Of a stretch of DNA of 21,883 nucleotides, positions 1-5,388 are shown one piece after another (within the stretch, counting starts at the first letter, position 1; every line of letters begins with the position of its first letter). A program made the position numbers and the translations under genes. This stretch comes from a virus, in IMG/VR virus record IMGVR_UViG_3300048554_000489, positions 1 to 21,883 of that record. One strand, 5' to 3'. Below the pieces are notes generated by a model. It made no database searches, was not told where the DNA came from, and saw nothing but the letters and a program-made list of their open reading frames with translations.

Positions 1-1
1 T

Positions 2-298
2 GATATTGAGGACAGTCCATATATGTTATATAATGCTCAAGTGAAAAATGATAGTATTCCTACTGTAACCCACATTGACAATACTTGTAGACCGAATACG
101 GTGACACCTGAAATGAATCCTGCTTATTACGAACTACTAGATGAATTTGAAAAACTTACTGGTGTGCCTGTGTTATTGAATACATCATTGAATAGAATGG
201 GTGAACCTATTGCCGGTAAAAGAGAACAGGCAATAAAGTTATTTAACGAAACTCAAATTGATAAGATGGTTATAGGAAGTAAAACTTGGTCAAGATGA
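2..298 (+). CDS. Carbamoyltransferase (NodU/CmcH type), C-terminal end only
   Basis: The gene enters from the left window edge. The frame is open from base 2, before the first ATG at 23, so this is a 5'-truncated gene and not a 91-residue protein. The visible 98 residues begin with DIEDSPYML and contain NTSLNRMGEPI followed by a helix with QAIKLF. These match the C-terminal domain of NodU/CmcH O-carbamoyltransferases, where the NTSxNxxGEPI block is highly conserved. Family members transfer a carbamoyl group from carbamoyl phosphate to a sugar or antibiotic hydroxyl, through an N-terminal Kae1-like ATPase fold that lies outside this window. The stop TGA at 296-298 overlaps the ATG of the next gene (ATGA), which implies cotranscription with the sulfotransferases. 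Substrate unknown; a glycan is likely by family and context. Confidence 0.82.
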   Translation, partial: DIEDSPYMLYNAQVKNDSIPTVTHIDNTCRPNTVTPEMNPAYYELLDEFEKLTGVPVLLNTSLNRMGEPIAGKREQAIKLFNETQIDKMVIGSKTWSR

Positions 299-1041
299 AT
301 AACATTATAATCATATCACCTGTTAGATCAGGTAGTACTTGGTTAAATCTTGCCTTAGCAAATCATCTAAAGTTATATAACTTTGGTGAGACATTTTGTA
401 CAATAAGTCCTGAATTATCTTTTGAAGGATTTTTAAATGAATATCGTTTTTTTCATAGTGATCATTTTAACAAGGTAGTAAGAGATCATTGGTCTATGCG
501 AAAACTATCTAGTGAAACAATAACAAAATCAATAAGTGAAAAACAACCCTATATTATAAAAATAACTCCTTGGGATTTATATGACGCTAAAGAGACGAAT
601 GAGTCAGATATTACTAACTTTGATTTTTTTGATTTATATAAAAAAACAAAACCTACAATTATATTTTTATATAGAAAAAATTTAGTAGAGCATTTTCTTT
701 CTTTTAATGCTGTTCATCAAACCGGTATTATGAATGCTGATAGTCCTTTTATGAATTATCAAAGACCAAAATTTAAATATACAGAAAAAGAATTTCAATA
801 TTGGCAGGCACATAAAGAACATTGGGAAATGTGTTATAGAGATTATGGTGATTTATTCGATCATATAATAACTTATGAAGAACTGTTTAACTTAGATGAA
901 TTATGTGGCGTGCCACTTAAACAGTATCACGAAAATTTTACACTCAAATTAAATAACTATACAAAAGAAGAAAAAGAGGAGTGTAAACAGAAAACAGGAA
1001 TAAAAGATAATTATGAATTATTTGATTGTATCTCCAGTTAG
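295..1041 (+). CDS. Sulfotransferase-like protein, first tandem copy
   Basis: A 248-residue protein with a P-loop-like PAPS 5'-phosphosulfate loop at residues 8-17 (SPVRSGSTWL) and a probable 3'-phosphate-binding segment YRKNLVEHFLSF, with R127 and S136 in the expected places. YEEL near residue 195 resembles the YExL strand of sulfotransferases. Family members move sulfate from PAPS to a hydroxyl or amine of a glycan, lipid or small molecule. I start at ATG 295, which overlaps the upstream stop as ATGA; an in-frame TTG at 286 would add only three residues. The protein is clearly paralogous to the next gene: by my count 75 of 118 residues are identical from FLYRKN to the C-terminal NYE. No signal peptide or membrane segment is seen, so it should act in the cytoplasm. 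Acceptor unknown. Confidence 0.8.
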   Translation: MNNIIIISPVRSGSTWLNLALANHLKLYNFGETFCTISPELSFEGFLNEYRFFHSDHFNKVVRDHWSMRKLSSETITKSISEKQPYIIKITPWDLYDAKETNESDITNFDFFDLYKKTKPTIIFLYRKNLVEHFLSFNAVHQTGIMNADSPFMNYQRPKFKYTEKEFQYWQAHKEHWEMCYRDYGDLFDHIITYEELFNLDELCGVPLKQYHENFTLKLNNYTKEEKEECKQKTGIKDNYELFDCISS

Positions 1042-1723
1042 AACTGGTAGTACTTGGTTAAATTTAGTTATTGCAAAACATTTTAATTTATTTAATGTGG
1101 GTGAAACACTTTGTAGAATAACTCCCGGTATGTTATTAGATCCTTCTAAAGAGAGATTTACTGATAATTCTAAAATACAGTTACCTTACACACAACAATC
1201 ACAAAAATTATTTAATATTGATTTTGTAAAATTATCTAGAGAAGAACAATTTACTGAATTAAAGAAAACACCTTTTGTTATTAAATTTACACCTTGGGAC
1301 TTATATGAAGGTTATGATTTCGATAAGTTTAAAGAAGAACTGCAACCGTTAACAACAATATTCTTGTATAGAAAAAATCTACTAGAACATTTTATTTCTT
1401 TTATTACTGCTAACAAAACTGGTGTTGTTAATTCTGATAGTCCTTTTATGAATTATCAAAGACCTAAAATGAAATATAATCAGGATGAATTTGATTATTA
1501 TTTAGCACATAAACATATATGGGAAGAAATTTATAAAGAACACGGTCATAAATTTGATTACACAATAAGTTATGAAGAACTATTTAAAATGAATGAACTT
1601 TGTGGTATACCCCTTAAAGACTATCACGAAGAGTTTACACTTAAACTAAATAGATATACAGACGAAGAATTAAAAGAATGTAAACAGCAAACAGGATTAG
1701 AAAATAATTATGAAATATGTTGA
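1013..1723 (+). CDS. Sulfotransferase-like protein, second tandem copy
   Basis: A 236-residue paralogue of the upstream gene. The PAPS-binding loop is at residues 7-16 (SPVRTGSTWL) and the probable 3'-phosphate site at R120/S129 (YRKNLLEHFISF); YEEL is at 187-190. The segment SPFMNYQRPK at about 143-152 is identical in both copies and is probably part of the acceptor site or core. The region between the PAPS loop and residue 90 differs most, so acceptor preference may differ. ATG 1013 lies inside the 3' end of the first copy (29-nt overlap in another frame), and the stop lies 14 nt inside the cupin gene. Both junctions keep the same sequence AATTATGAA, as expected from tandem duplication. The product is predicted to be cytoplasmic. 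Confidence 0.8.
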   Translation: MNYLIVSPVRTGSTWLNLVIAKHFNLFNVGETLCRITPGMLLDPSKERFTDNSKIQLPYTQQSQKLFNIDFVKLSREEQFTELKKTPFVIKFTPWDLYEGYDFDKFKEELQPLTTIFLYRKNLLEHFISFITANKTGVVNSDSPFMNYQRPKMKYNQDEFDYYLAHKHIWEEIYKEHGHKFDYTISYEELFKMNELCGIPLKDYHEEFTLKLNRYTDEELKECKQQTGLENNYEIC

Positions 1724-2327
1724 CTTAATAAACGAACAGGAAAAGAATGACTCTTGGTTCTTAAAGTTTTGCAAGAACTGGTTATTCATACACGAAGTTA
1801 ATGCCATGCCACCAGTAGAAGGTAGTAATGGTAAATACTTTTATATACTTAGAATATTTCCATTTGGTTTTATACCAATACTTAATCATTTAGTAATTAA
1901 TATAATTTACAATGATTATACTGACTATCACAACCATCCTTGGCGTATGTACACTTTTATATTATGGGGTGGTTATAAAGAGATAGTTATAAACAGACAC
2001 ACTGGTGAAAAAACTATTAAGTCTAGACGACCTGGTTCATTTAGTGCTGATACAAAACTAGATGACTTTCATAGAATAGAATTGTATAAAGATAAAACTA
2101 TTTCTATTATGTGGAAAGGTTTTAAATATCTAGACCCTAAATCTAGACAAAGAAGTTTTGAATTCTTTGTTGAAGAAACTAACGAGACAATGCCAAGTTA
2201 TAAGTACTGGGCAAGAAAAGGTTGTACTCGTCAACAACAATTAGATGGTGTAAAAGTTTGGTACCCTAGAAAGTGGTTAGTACCTAATATAGTTAAAAGA
2301 TGGTTTGACTATTACAATGGTAAGTAG
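1710..2327 (+). CDS. Cupin-fold phage protein, probable metal-binding
   Basis: A 205-residue protein whose centre looks like a cupin barrel: HNHPWR at residues 74-79 gives an HxH pair, GGYKEI puts a Glu at 91 and DDFHRIEL puts a His at 121. This is the usual His-His-Glu-His metal set of cupins, in the right order and spacing. Proteins with this HxHPW motif occur as unnamed genes in large phages and bacteria. Cupins include sugar epimerases, isomerases and dioxygenases, and the reaction cannot be told from the motif alone. The start at 1710 overlaps the second sulfotransferase by 14 nt, so the gene is likely translated as part of the same modification operon. The C-terminal ~45 residues are rich in Trp, Lys and Arg. 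The cupin assignment is from motifs; the role in surface modification is inferred from neighbours. Confidence 0.68.
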   Translation: MKYVDLINEQEKNDSWFLKFCKNWLFIHEVNAMPPVEGSNGKYFYILRIFPFGFIPILNHLVINIIYNDYTDYHNHPWRMYTFILWGGYKEIVINRHTGEKTIKSRRPGSFSADTKLDDFHRIELYKDKTISIMWKGFKYLDPKSRQRSFEFFVEETNETMPSYKYWARKGCTRQQQLDGVKVWYPRKWLVPNIVKRWFDYYNGK

Positions 2328-2384
2328 AATTCTTTAATCTTATATATATGGGTGTAGTTCCCTTCAAGAATGCTCCAGAGTCTA

Positions 2385-3059
2385 TTATCTAATAGGTGGT
2401 CCGTTAAACCAACAAACAGCACTATATCTTGTACCTCTGGTTACCGGAGTGACTCTATGTCTTATCCAAGATGGAAAAACAACGACTGCACCTTTATCAC
2501 GAAAAGCAGGATTCGTAAATGTCTCTAATTCACTTATACTCGAATCTTGAGGCATTTTTGTTAACCATAAATCACCACCATCATAATCGCTAGGGTCAGA
2601 TAAATTAACGGTTACGGAAATCTTTCTACATAAACCGATATGATTGGGATTTTGTGTTTCAGTAATCGGCATGGCCATACCTTTTTTATCATAGTCTTGT
2701 TGTGTAGCAAAAACTTTTGAGGCATGATGATCGCATTGACCGTCAATATGCCAGTGATAGTGTTGATTTAATCCATACTTTGTAAATTGAATCAGTTCAC
2801 ACTCTCGTACATCTAATCGCCAACCTGCTTGTTCGTTAGCAGACTGTACGAATGGTCTTATACAATCAAAGACTGATTCATCACCCAACCAAGCAATACG
2901 ACTGGCACGAATATCATCATCTTCAGATTTTTTTGAATTTCCTAATTGGTGGGTTGCAACCTGTTCTTGGGCAGCGAGACCTTTTGACATAATATGATCG
3001 ACTTTTTCAGATGATAATCCATGACCACCAGAAAATTGCCAGCAAATGTTTTGAAACAT
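2385..3059 (-). CDS. 2OG-Fe(II) oxygenase (prolyl-4-hydroxylase-like)
   Basis: A 224-residue protein with the 2-oxoglutarate/Fe(II) dioxygenase signature: HWHID gives H104 and D106, the distal ligand is H201 in WIRHRVTPV, and R211 in TRYSAVCWF is the 2OG-binding Arg. YDGGDLWL at about 159-166 is the typical strand before the distal His in PiuC/P4H-like enzymes. The family couples 2OG decarboxylation to hydroxylation of proteins, nucleotides or small molecules; such genes are common in marine T4-like phages, usually with unknown substrate. The gene is the last of the minus-strand cluster. A TATAAATA box ends five bases before its ATG, and GAGGAG lies 13 nt upstream of the ATG. It converges on the cupin gene across a 57-nt gap with no convincing terminator hairpin. 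All catalytic residues are present, so it is probably active. Confidence 0.88.
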   Translation of the reverse strand: MFQNICWQFSGGHGLSSEKVDHIMSKGLAAQEQVATHQLGNSKKSEDDDIRASRIAWLGDESVFDCIRPFVQSANEQAGWRLDVRECELIQFTKYGLNQHYHWHIDGQCDHHASKVFATQQDYDKKGMAMPITETQNPNHIGLCRKISVTVNLSDPSDYDGGDLWLTKMPQDSSISELETFTNPAFRDKGAVVVFPSWIRHRVTPVTRGTRYSAVCWFNGPPIR

Positions 3060-3063
3060 ATAG

Positions 3064-3228
3064 TTATTTATACTCCTCTAATTTCTTCTTTATTTTTAGT
3101 TTATATAATGCTTTTACAATTAAGTATATTGGATAAGGTAAAGGTATTCTATAAGAAGATATACCTCTCACTATTAAGACCCGCCAGCACCAATCACCTT
3201 CACACCGACTGAAACCAACAATACCCAT
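3064..3228 (-). CDS. Possible small protein, 54 codons
   Basis: An open frame directly follows the stop of the membrane peptide gene (TAA immediately followed by ATG at 3228) and ends five bases before the oxygenase start. The product would have a middle stretch PLPYPIYLIVKALYKLKIKK that is hydrophobic then strongly basic, and an odd Cys/Trp-rich N-terminus (CEGDWCW). The odd composition suggests that the first ~18 codons may not be the real frame. In another frame the same DNA reads VSVGVKVIGAGGS and then stops at about 3174, and a GTG just after could start a 35-residue basic version of the C-terminal part. Supported only by position and lack of stops; no family recognised. Confidence 0.3.
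   Translation of the reverse strand: MGIVGFSRCEGDWCWRVLIVRGISSYRIPLPYPIYLIVKALYKLKIKKKLEEYK
3065..3072 (-). promoter_or_regulatory. Late-promoter-like box before the oxygenase gene
   Basis: The minus strand reads TATAAATA, the consensus of T4 late promoters, ending five bases before the oxygenase ATG at 3059. If the T4 spacing applies, transcription would begin at or next to the A of ATG. The box overlaps the stop of the small upstream ORF. In an AT-rich genome the octamer can arise by chance, so position is the main support. Confidence 0.45.
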
Positions 3229-3387
3229 TTACTTTATAGACTTTTCACTCTTCTTTAGAATTTGGGACATTCTACTTAAATCAACAGTCATTTTGTCCAC
3301 AATATTTTTCATCTGATTTAAAATGTAAATAGAATACCCACATAAAAAAATTACGAATAGATAAACTGCAATCATTATAATATCCAT
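3229..3387 (-). CDS. Small single-pass membrane protein, 52 residues
   Basis: Starts MDIIMIAVYLFV and has one clear hydrophobic segment at residues 3-23, followed by a charged helical tail (residues 24-52) ending KKSEKSIK. The pattern is that of a small inner-membrane protein with a short N-terminus and a cytoplasmic or periplasmic helix. The ATG overlaps the stop of the upstream 88-residue gene as TAATG, the same junction used by three other pairs in this cluster, which supports it as a real coupled gene. No Shine-Dalgarno is visible, so translation probably depends on coupling. Function unknown; small phage membrane proteins can be holins, antiholins or superinfection-exclusion factors, but nothing here chooses among these. 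Confidence 0.6.
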   Translation of the reverse strand: MDIIMIAVYLFVIFLCGYSIYILNQMKNIVDKMTVDLSRMSQILKKSEKSIK

Positions 3388-3653
3388 TATGATACCATTT
3401 CTAAGTATGCATATTCTTCATCATACTTTTTATTTTCATCTTCTTGAAATTGCATTTCAACTAAACTATCATCACAATACTCTCTCGCAAGTGAGACAAC
3501 AGCATTGAAATCAAGGTCTGATGTGGTTAAGCACATCACATTCTCGAATAGATAATTATTCAATTCACCTTCATCACCAAAGTAATTGGCACCTTTAGTA
3601 TTTGCTATTTCTGCTGCTTCTTGTGCTACAAACATCATTTCTTTATTACTCAT
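3387..3653 (-). CDS. Hypothetical acidic protein, 88 residues
   Basis: A small soluble acidic protein; the C-terminus is rich in Glu, Asp and Tyr (DENKKYDEEYAYLEMVS), with two Cys at about residues 41 and 60. Predicted mostly helical. Family not recognised. Translation is well supported: AAGGAG lies about nine bases before ATG 3653, and the start overlaps the upstream stop as TAATG. Its own stop overlaps the start of the membrane peptide in the same way. The setting among short coupled genes in a leftward cluster is typical of phage host-takeover genes, but no function can be assigned from sequence. Confidence 0.72.
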   Translation of the reverse strand: MSNKEMMFVAQEAAEIANTKGANYFGDEGELNNYLFENVMCLTTSDLDFNAVVSLAREYCDDSLVEMQFQEDENKKYDEEYAYLEMVS

Positions 3654-3841
3654 TATTTTTCTCCTTTTATTATATTAAGTTTTTGGTGTGCATTTTTCAA
3701 AGCACTTGCTAGATATCCAACCATATAGGCATTTTTCTCTTCAATAGAATAATTATTAAATCTATCGTGAGCAAGTTTATCATTACCGAACATATATTGT
3801 TGAATACCTGTATCGGTTGTATTTGTAAGTGATCTATACAT
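3653..3841 (-). CDS. Hypothetical protein, 62 residues
   Basis: A small near-neutral protein beginning MYRSLTNTTD and ending LNIIKGEK. The segment EEKNAYMVGYLASALKNAHQ looks like an amphipathic helix. The last codons double as the ribosome-binding site (AAGGAG) for the next gene, a compact arrangement that argues the frame is truly used. Both ends are TAATG overlaps with neighbours, and GGAG lies just before its own start. No recognised domain, signal peptide or membrane segment. Confidence 0.68.
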   Translation of the reverse strand: MYRSLTNTTDTGIQQYMFGNDKLAHDRFNNYSIEEKNAYMVGYLASALKNAHQKLNIIKGEK

Positions 3842-4029
3842 TATATCATCTCCATTATATCTTCTTCAGATAATCCAATTGATTCACCTAACTCGACTGC
3901 TTTATCGGCGTAAGTATTCTCATCACCCGAATACTGTCCGGCGAGACAAGCATTATATTTTGCAATATTATCCTCAATCTCACTCATTGTAGTTTGTATA
4001 TTCATTTCTGTATCAAATTTATTACTCAT
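3841..4029 (-). CDS. Hypothetical acidic protein, 62 residues
   Basis: A strongly acidic small protein: the C-terminus ESIGLSEEDIMEMI and the middle SGDENTYADKAVELGE carry most of the charge. Likely helical. GAGGG lies upstream of ATG 4029, and the start overlaps the preceding stop as TAATG, so translation is coupled to the 50-residue gene before it. Very acidic small phage proteins are sometimes DNA mimics or inhibitors of host enzymes, but there is no specific evidence for that here. Confidence 0.68.
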   Translation of the reverse strand: MSNKFDTEMNIQTTMSEIEDNIAKYNACLAGQYSGDENTYADKAVELGESIGLSEEDIMEMI

Positions 4030-4181
4030 TATGCTGCCCTCACTAGGTTTTTAATTAATTCAATGTTTCTTTCAATTTGTAGTTTCTCATCAAATGTTCC
4101 ACTATATTTTTGACCGGTTGAAGTTTCCCACACTTTCTTGGCAAACTCAAATTGTCTTTTGTATTGCATACTATATTTCAT
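4029..4181 (-). CDS. Small basic protein, 50 residues
   Basis: An open frame reading MKYSMQYKRQFEFAKKVWET and ending ELIKNLVRAA. It fills the otherwise empty gap between the two larger ORFs, and its TAA overlaps the ATG of the next gene as TAATG. Upstream of ATG 4181 is a purine-rich leader, AAAAGAAAGAAAAA, with an identical 14-nt stretch before another start in this cluster (near 4692-4705). The product is basic and helical, unlike its acidic neighbours. No family recognised. The junction and leader make it a credible gene despite its size. Confidence 0.6.
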   Translation of the reverse strand: MKYSMQYKRQFEFAKKVWETSTGQKYSGTFDEKLQIERNIELIKNLVRAA

Positions 4182-4206
4182 ATATTTTTTTCTTTCTTTT
4201 TAGTTA

Positions 4207-4434
4207 TTAATATTCGTTAACATAATCTGTTAGATCAGTAAATTTTGAATCTAAATCGACAGTATCAATTTCATCAACATCATCTAATTGATTATATTCT
4301 TCAATTAGAGAAGTCATTTTCTCATTAGTTAAAGCGAGTAAACTATCTACTATATTATTTAAATCAGCAAAATCTTCAATTTTCTTAGTACTAACTTCAA
4401 AGGTTATATCTTTTTTTATTTTTGACATATTCAT
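4207..4434 (-). CDS. Hypothetical acidic helical protein, 75 residues
   Basis: Begins MNMSKIKKDITFEVSTKK and becomes very acidic (YNQLDDVDEIDTVDLDSKF). The centre, about residues 20-48, is predicted helical with a possible coiled coil. There are two in-frame ATGs, at 4434 and 4428. AGAAAG lies close before the first, so I keep 4434, but the second is possible. The gene is ten bases downstream of the preceding stop and 25 bases before the next gene, in the same leftward unit. Family not recognised. Confidence 0.66.
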   Translation of the reverse strand: MNMSKIKKDITFEVSTKKIEDFADLNNIVDSLLALTNEKMTSLIEEYNQLDDVDEIDTVDLDSKFTDLTDYVNEY

Positions 4435-4444
4435 ATTCTTTCTA

Positions 4445-4681
4445 TTAATAATTAATTACTATTTCATTATGCAATCTTCTAATTAGTTTATCTAAATCTA
4501 AATCTAAGACATAATCGTAGGCGTCTTTCTTTAATTGTTTAGCATAATCTAATTTAGCGAAAACATCTTTACAATTCTGAAATTCTTTTGAAATTTCTGA
4601 AAAAGATTTGTATTGAAAATTGTCAACAGCGACTTTTTCTTTTGATTTGAGTTCTTGATGTAAGTTATTGTTTTTTTTCAT
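4445..4681 (-). CDS. Hypothetical charged protein, first gene of the leftward cluster
   Basis: The open frame reaches ATG 4723 (92 residues), but I prefer ATG 4681 (78 residues, starting MKKNNNLHQEL). The bases between the two contain the purine-rich stretch AAAAGAAAGAAAAA, which is identical to the leader before the 50-residue gene, and a sigma70-like -10 box at 4729-4734 would start transcription close to 4723. The protein is helical and highly charged (SEISKEFQNCKDVFAKLDYA), ending KLIRRLHNEIVINY. No domain recognised. As the promoter-proximal gene it is probably expressed early or in mid infection, by analogy with T4-like phages; that timing is inference. Confidence 0.62.
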   Translation of the reverse strand: MKKNNNLHQELKSKEKVAVDNFQYKSFSEISKEFQNCKDVFAKLDYAKQLKKDAYDYVLDLDLDKLIRRLHNEIVINY

Positions 4682-4728
4682 AATGATTCGATTTTTCTTT
4701 CTTTTCTTTGTTAATATACTCATATCCT

Positions 4729-4756
4729 ATCATATTTTAGACCCCTTTGCAAGCAA
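4729..4756 (-). promoter_or_regulatory. Probable sigma70-like promoter for the leftward cluster
   Basis: On the minus strand TTGCTT (4756-4751) and TATGAT (4734-4729) are separated by 16 bases. The -10 matches TATAAT at five of six positions and the -35 keeps TTG. The predicted start is near 4722. No other promoter is obvious before the cluster. AT-rich DNA makes such matches common, so this is moderate support. Confidence 0.4.
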
Positions 4757-4811
4757 TTTTTGTCTTTTTTTTAAACTTTCTTCCTTTTAGAATCAATAGG
4801 TTAGAAGAAAA

Positions 4812-4895
4812 GTGAAAAAAACTTGAAAAATCGCAGAAAACTGCGAAAAATGACGAAAATTAACGAAAAACTGCGAAAAATTAGACTAAAAAAAC
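4812..4895 (+). repeat. Phased A-tract array with 10-bp CGAAAA repeats (predicted curved DNA)
   Basis: Runs of four to seven A begin at about 4815, 4826, 4837, 4846, 4856, 4866, 4876 and 4888, close to one helical turn apart. CGAAAA occurs at exactly 4844, 4854, 4864 and 4874. The 15-mer AAAACTGCGAAAAAT is repeated at 4837-4851 and 4867-4881. In-phase A-tracts on one strand are the classic pattern of intrinsically bent DNA. The array lies in the only sizeable divergent gap (4724-4911), directly upstream of the late-promoter box at 4899. A short hairpin (TCGCAG/CTGCGA, 4831-4846) sits inside it. It could be a promoter-activating bend, an origin element or a protein-binding region; the sequence does not decide. 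Confidence 0.6.
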
Positions 4896-4898
4896 TCT

Positions 4899-4906
4899 TA
4901 TAAATA
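4899..4906 (+). promoter_or_regulatory. Late-promoter box at the head of the structural region
   Basis: TATAAATA, the T4 late-promoter consensus, preceded by the phased A-tract array and followed after five bases by ATG 4912. It is the only such box I see before the tightly packed genes from 4912 to 11520, so it probably drives that whole unit. In T4 these boxes are read by RNA polymerase with gp55 and gp33. Confidence 0.6.
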
Positions 4907-4911
4907 GTAAA

Positions 4912-5082
4912 ATGAGGGATTTTTGTTATGATGGCGTGATTCTTTACGAATCAGACAATTTTGCTTGGGACTTGATTTTAGATAGGCACGAATATATTGT
5001 GGATATCGTAAATCCAACGGTTTCCAAGGGAATTCGTCAAAAAATCGTAATAGAAGGTATATCTTTCGGAACTAATTATTAA
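4912..5082 (+). CDS. Hypothetical protein, 56 residues, possibly leaderless
   Basis: An open frame from MRDFCYDGVILYESDNFAWD to EGISFGTNY, ending 13 bases before the next small gene. Codon use and composition look protein-like (alternating hydrophobic and charged residues, few repeats). The ATG lies just five bases after TATAAATA, so either the mRNA is leaderless or translation begins further in, for example at the in-frame GTG 4936 after the AGGGA at about 4915. No recognised family. Position at the head of the late structural unit suggests a small virion or assembly protein, which is only inference. Confidence 0.5.
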   Translation: MRDFCYDGVILYESDNFAWDLILDRHEYIVDIVNPTVSKGIRQKIVIEGISFGTNY

Positions 5083-5095
5083 AAAGGAATAAAAA

Positions 5096-5236
5096 ATGAA
5101 TAATTTTATGCAAAAAGTCTATGATACTATTAATGGATTTATTCTTACTCTTACTGGTACATCTAAACCAGCAAAAACTGTTAAGAAAAAGAAAAAAGTA
5201 GTAAAAAAGACAACTAAAAAGAAAAGTAAAAAGTAA
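5096..5236 (+). CDS. Small lysine-rich protein, 46 residues
   Basis: Starts MNNFMQKVYDTINGFILTLT and ends in a tail that is mostly Lys with Thr, Val and Ser (residues 29-46). AAGGA precedes ATG 5096 with good spacing, and the stop overlaps the next start as TAATG. The hydrophobic N-terminal helix plus histone-like basic tail would suit a nucleic-acid or membrane-associated peptide. No family recognised. It is followed by a second small basic protein, so the two may act together. Confidence 0.58.
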   Translation: MNNFMQKVYDTINGFILTLTGTSKPAKTVKKKKKVVKKTTKKKSKK

Positions 5237-5388
5237 TGGCTAAAATATCTAAGTCTCACGGTATTAATTCAGGACACACTCCTACACATAAAGGCACTTC
5301 TCAAGGAAGAAACCCTATTAAGAGTACAATGAATAAATCTAAGAAGAGATCATTTAAGGCATATCGTGGTCAAGGTAAAAGGTCTTGA
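5236..5388 (+). CDS. Small basic protein, 50 residues
   Basis: Reads MAKISKSHGINSGHTPTHKG through KKRSFKAYRGQGKRS. It is rich in Lys, Arg, Ser, Gly and His and probably disordered when free, much like small ribosomal or nucleic-acid-binding proteins. ATG 5236 overlaps the preceding stop (TAATG), and its stop overlaps the next start (TTGA). I believe similar short basic ORFs occur near baseplate genes of marine T4-like phages, but I cannot name a family. Role unknown; packaged DNA-binding protein or assembly factor are possibilities only. Confidence 0.58.
   Translation: MAKISKSHGINSGHTPTHKGTSQGRNPIKSTMNKSKKRSFKAYRGQGKRS

Noticed and set aside
286-294. TTG 286 as start of the first sulfotransferase.
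   Set aside because: ATG 295 lies three codons in, gives an ATGA overlap with the upstream stop and still precedes the PAPS-binding strand.
2328-2384. Possible terminator or small RNA between the convergent cupin and oxygenase genes.
   Set aside because: No stem of convincing length followed by a T run is visible, and the stretch does not fold as a tRNA.
3021-3212. A 63-codon plus-strand ORF overlapping the oxygenase start.
   Set aside because: It runs antisense to the oxygenase N-terminus and the small minus-strand ORFs, and it has no ribosome-binding site.
4831-4846. Hairpin TCGCAG/CTGCGA followed by T-rich sequence on the minus strand, like a rho-independent terminator.
   Set aside because: The stem is only six pairs, and no minus-strand gene lies upstream of it to be terminated. 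It is more simply part of the repeated CTGCGAAAAA units, though it might damp antisense transcripts.
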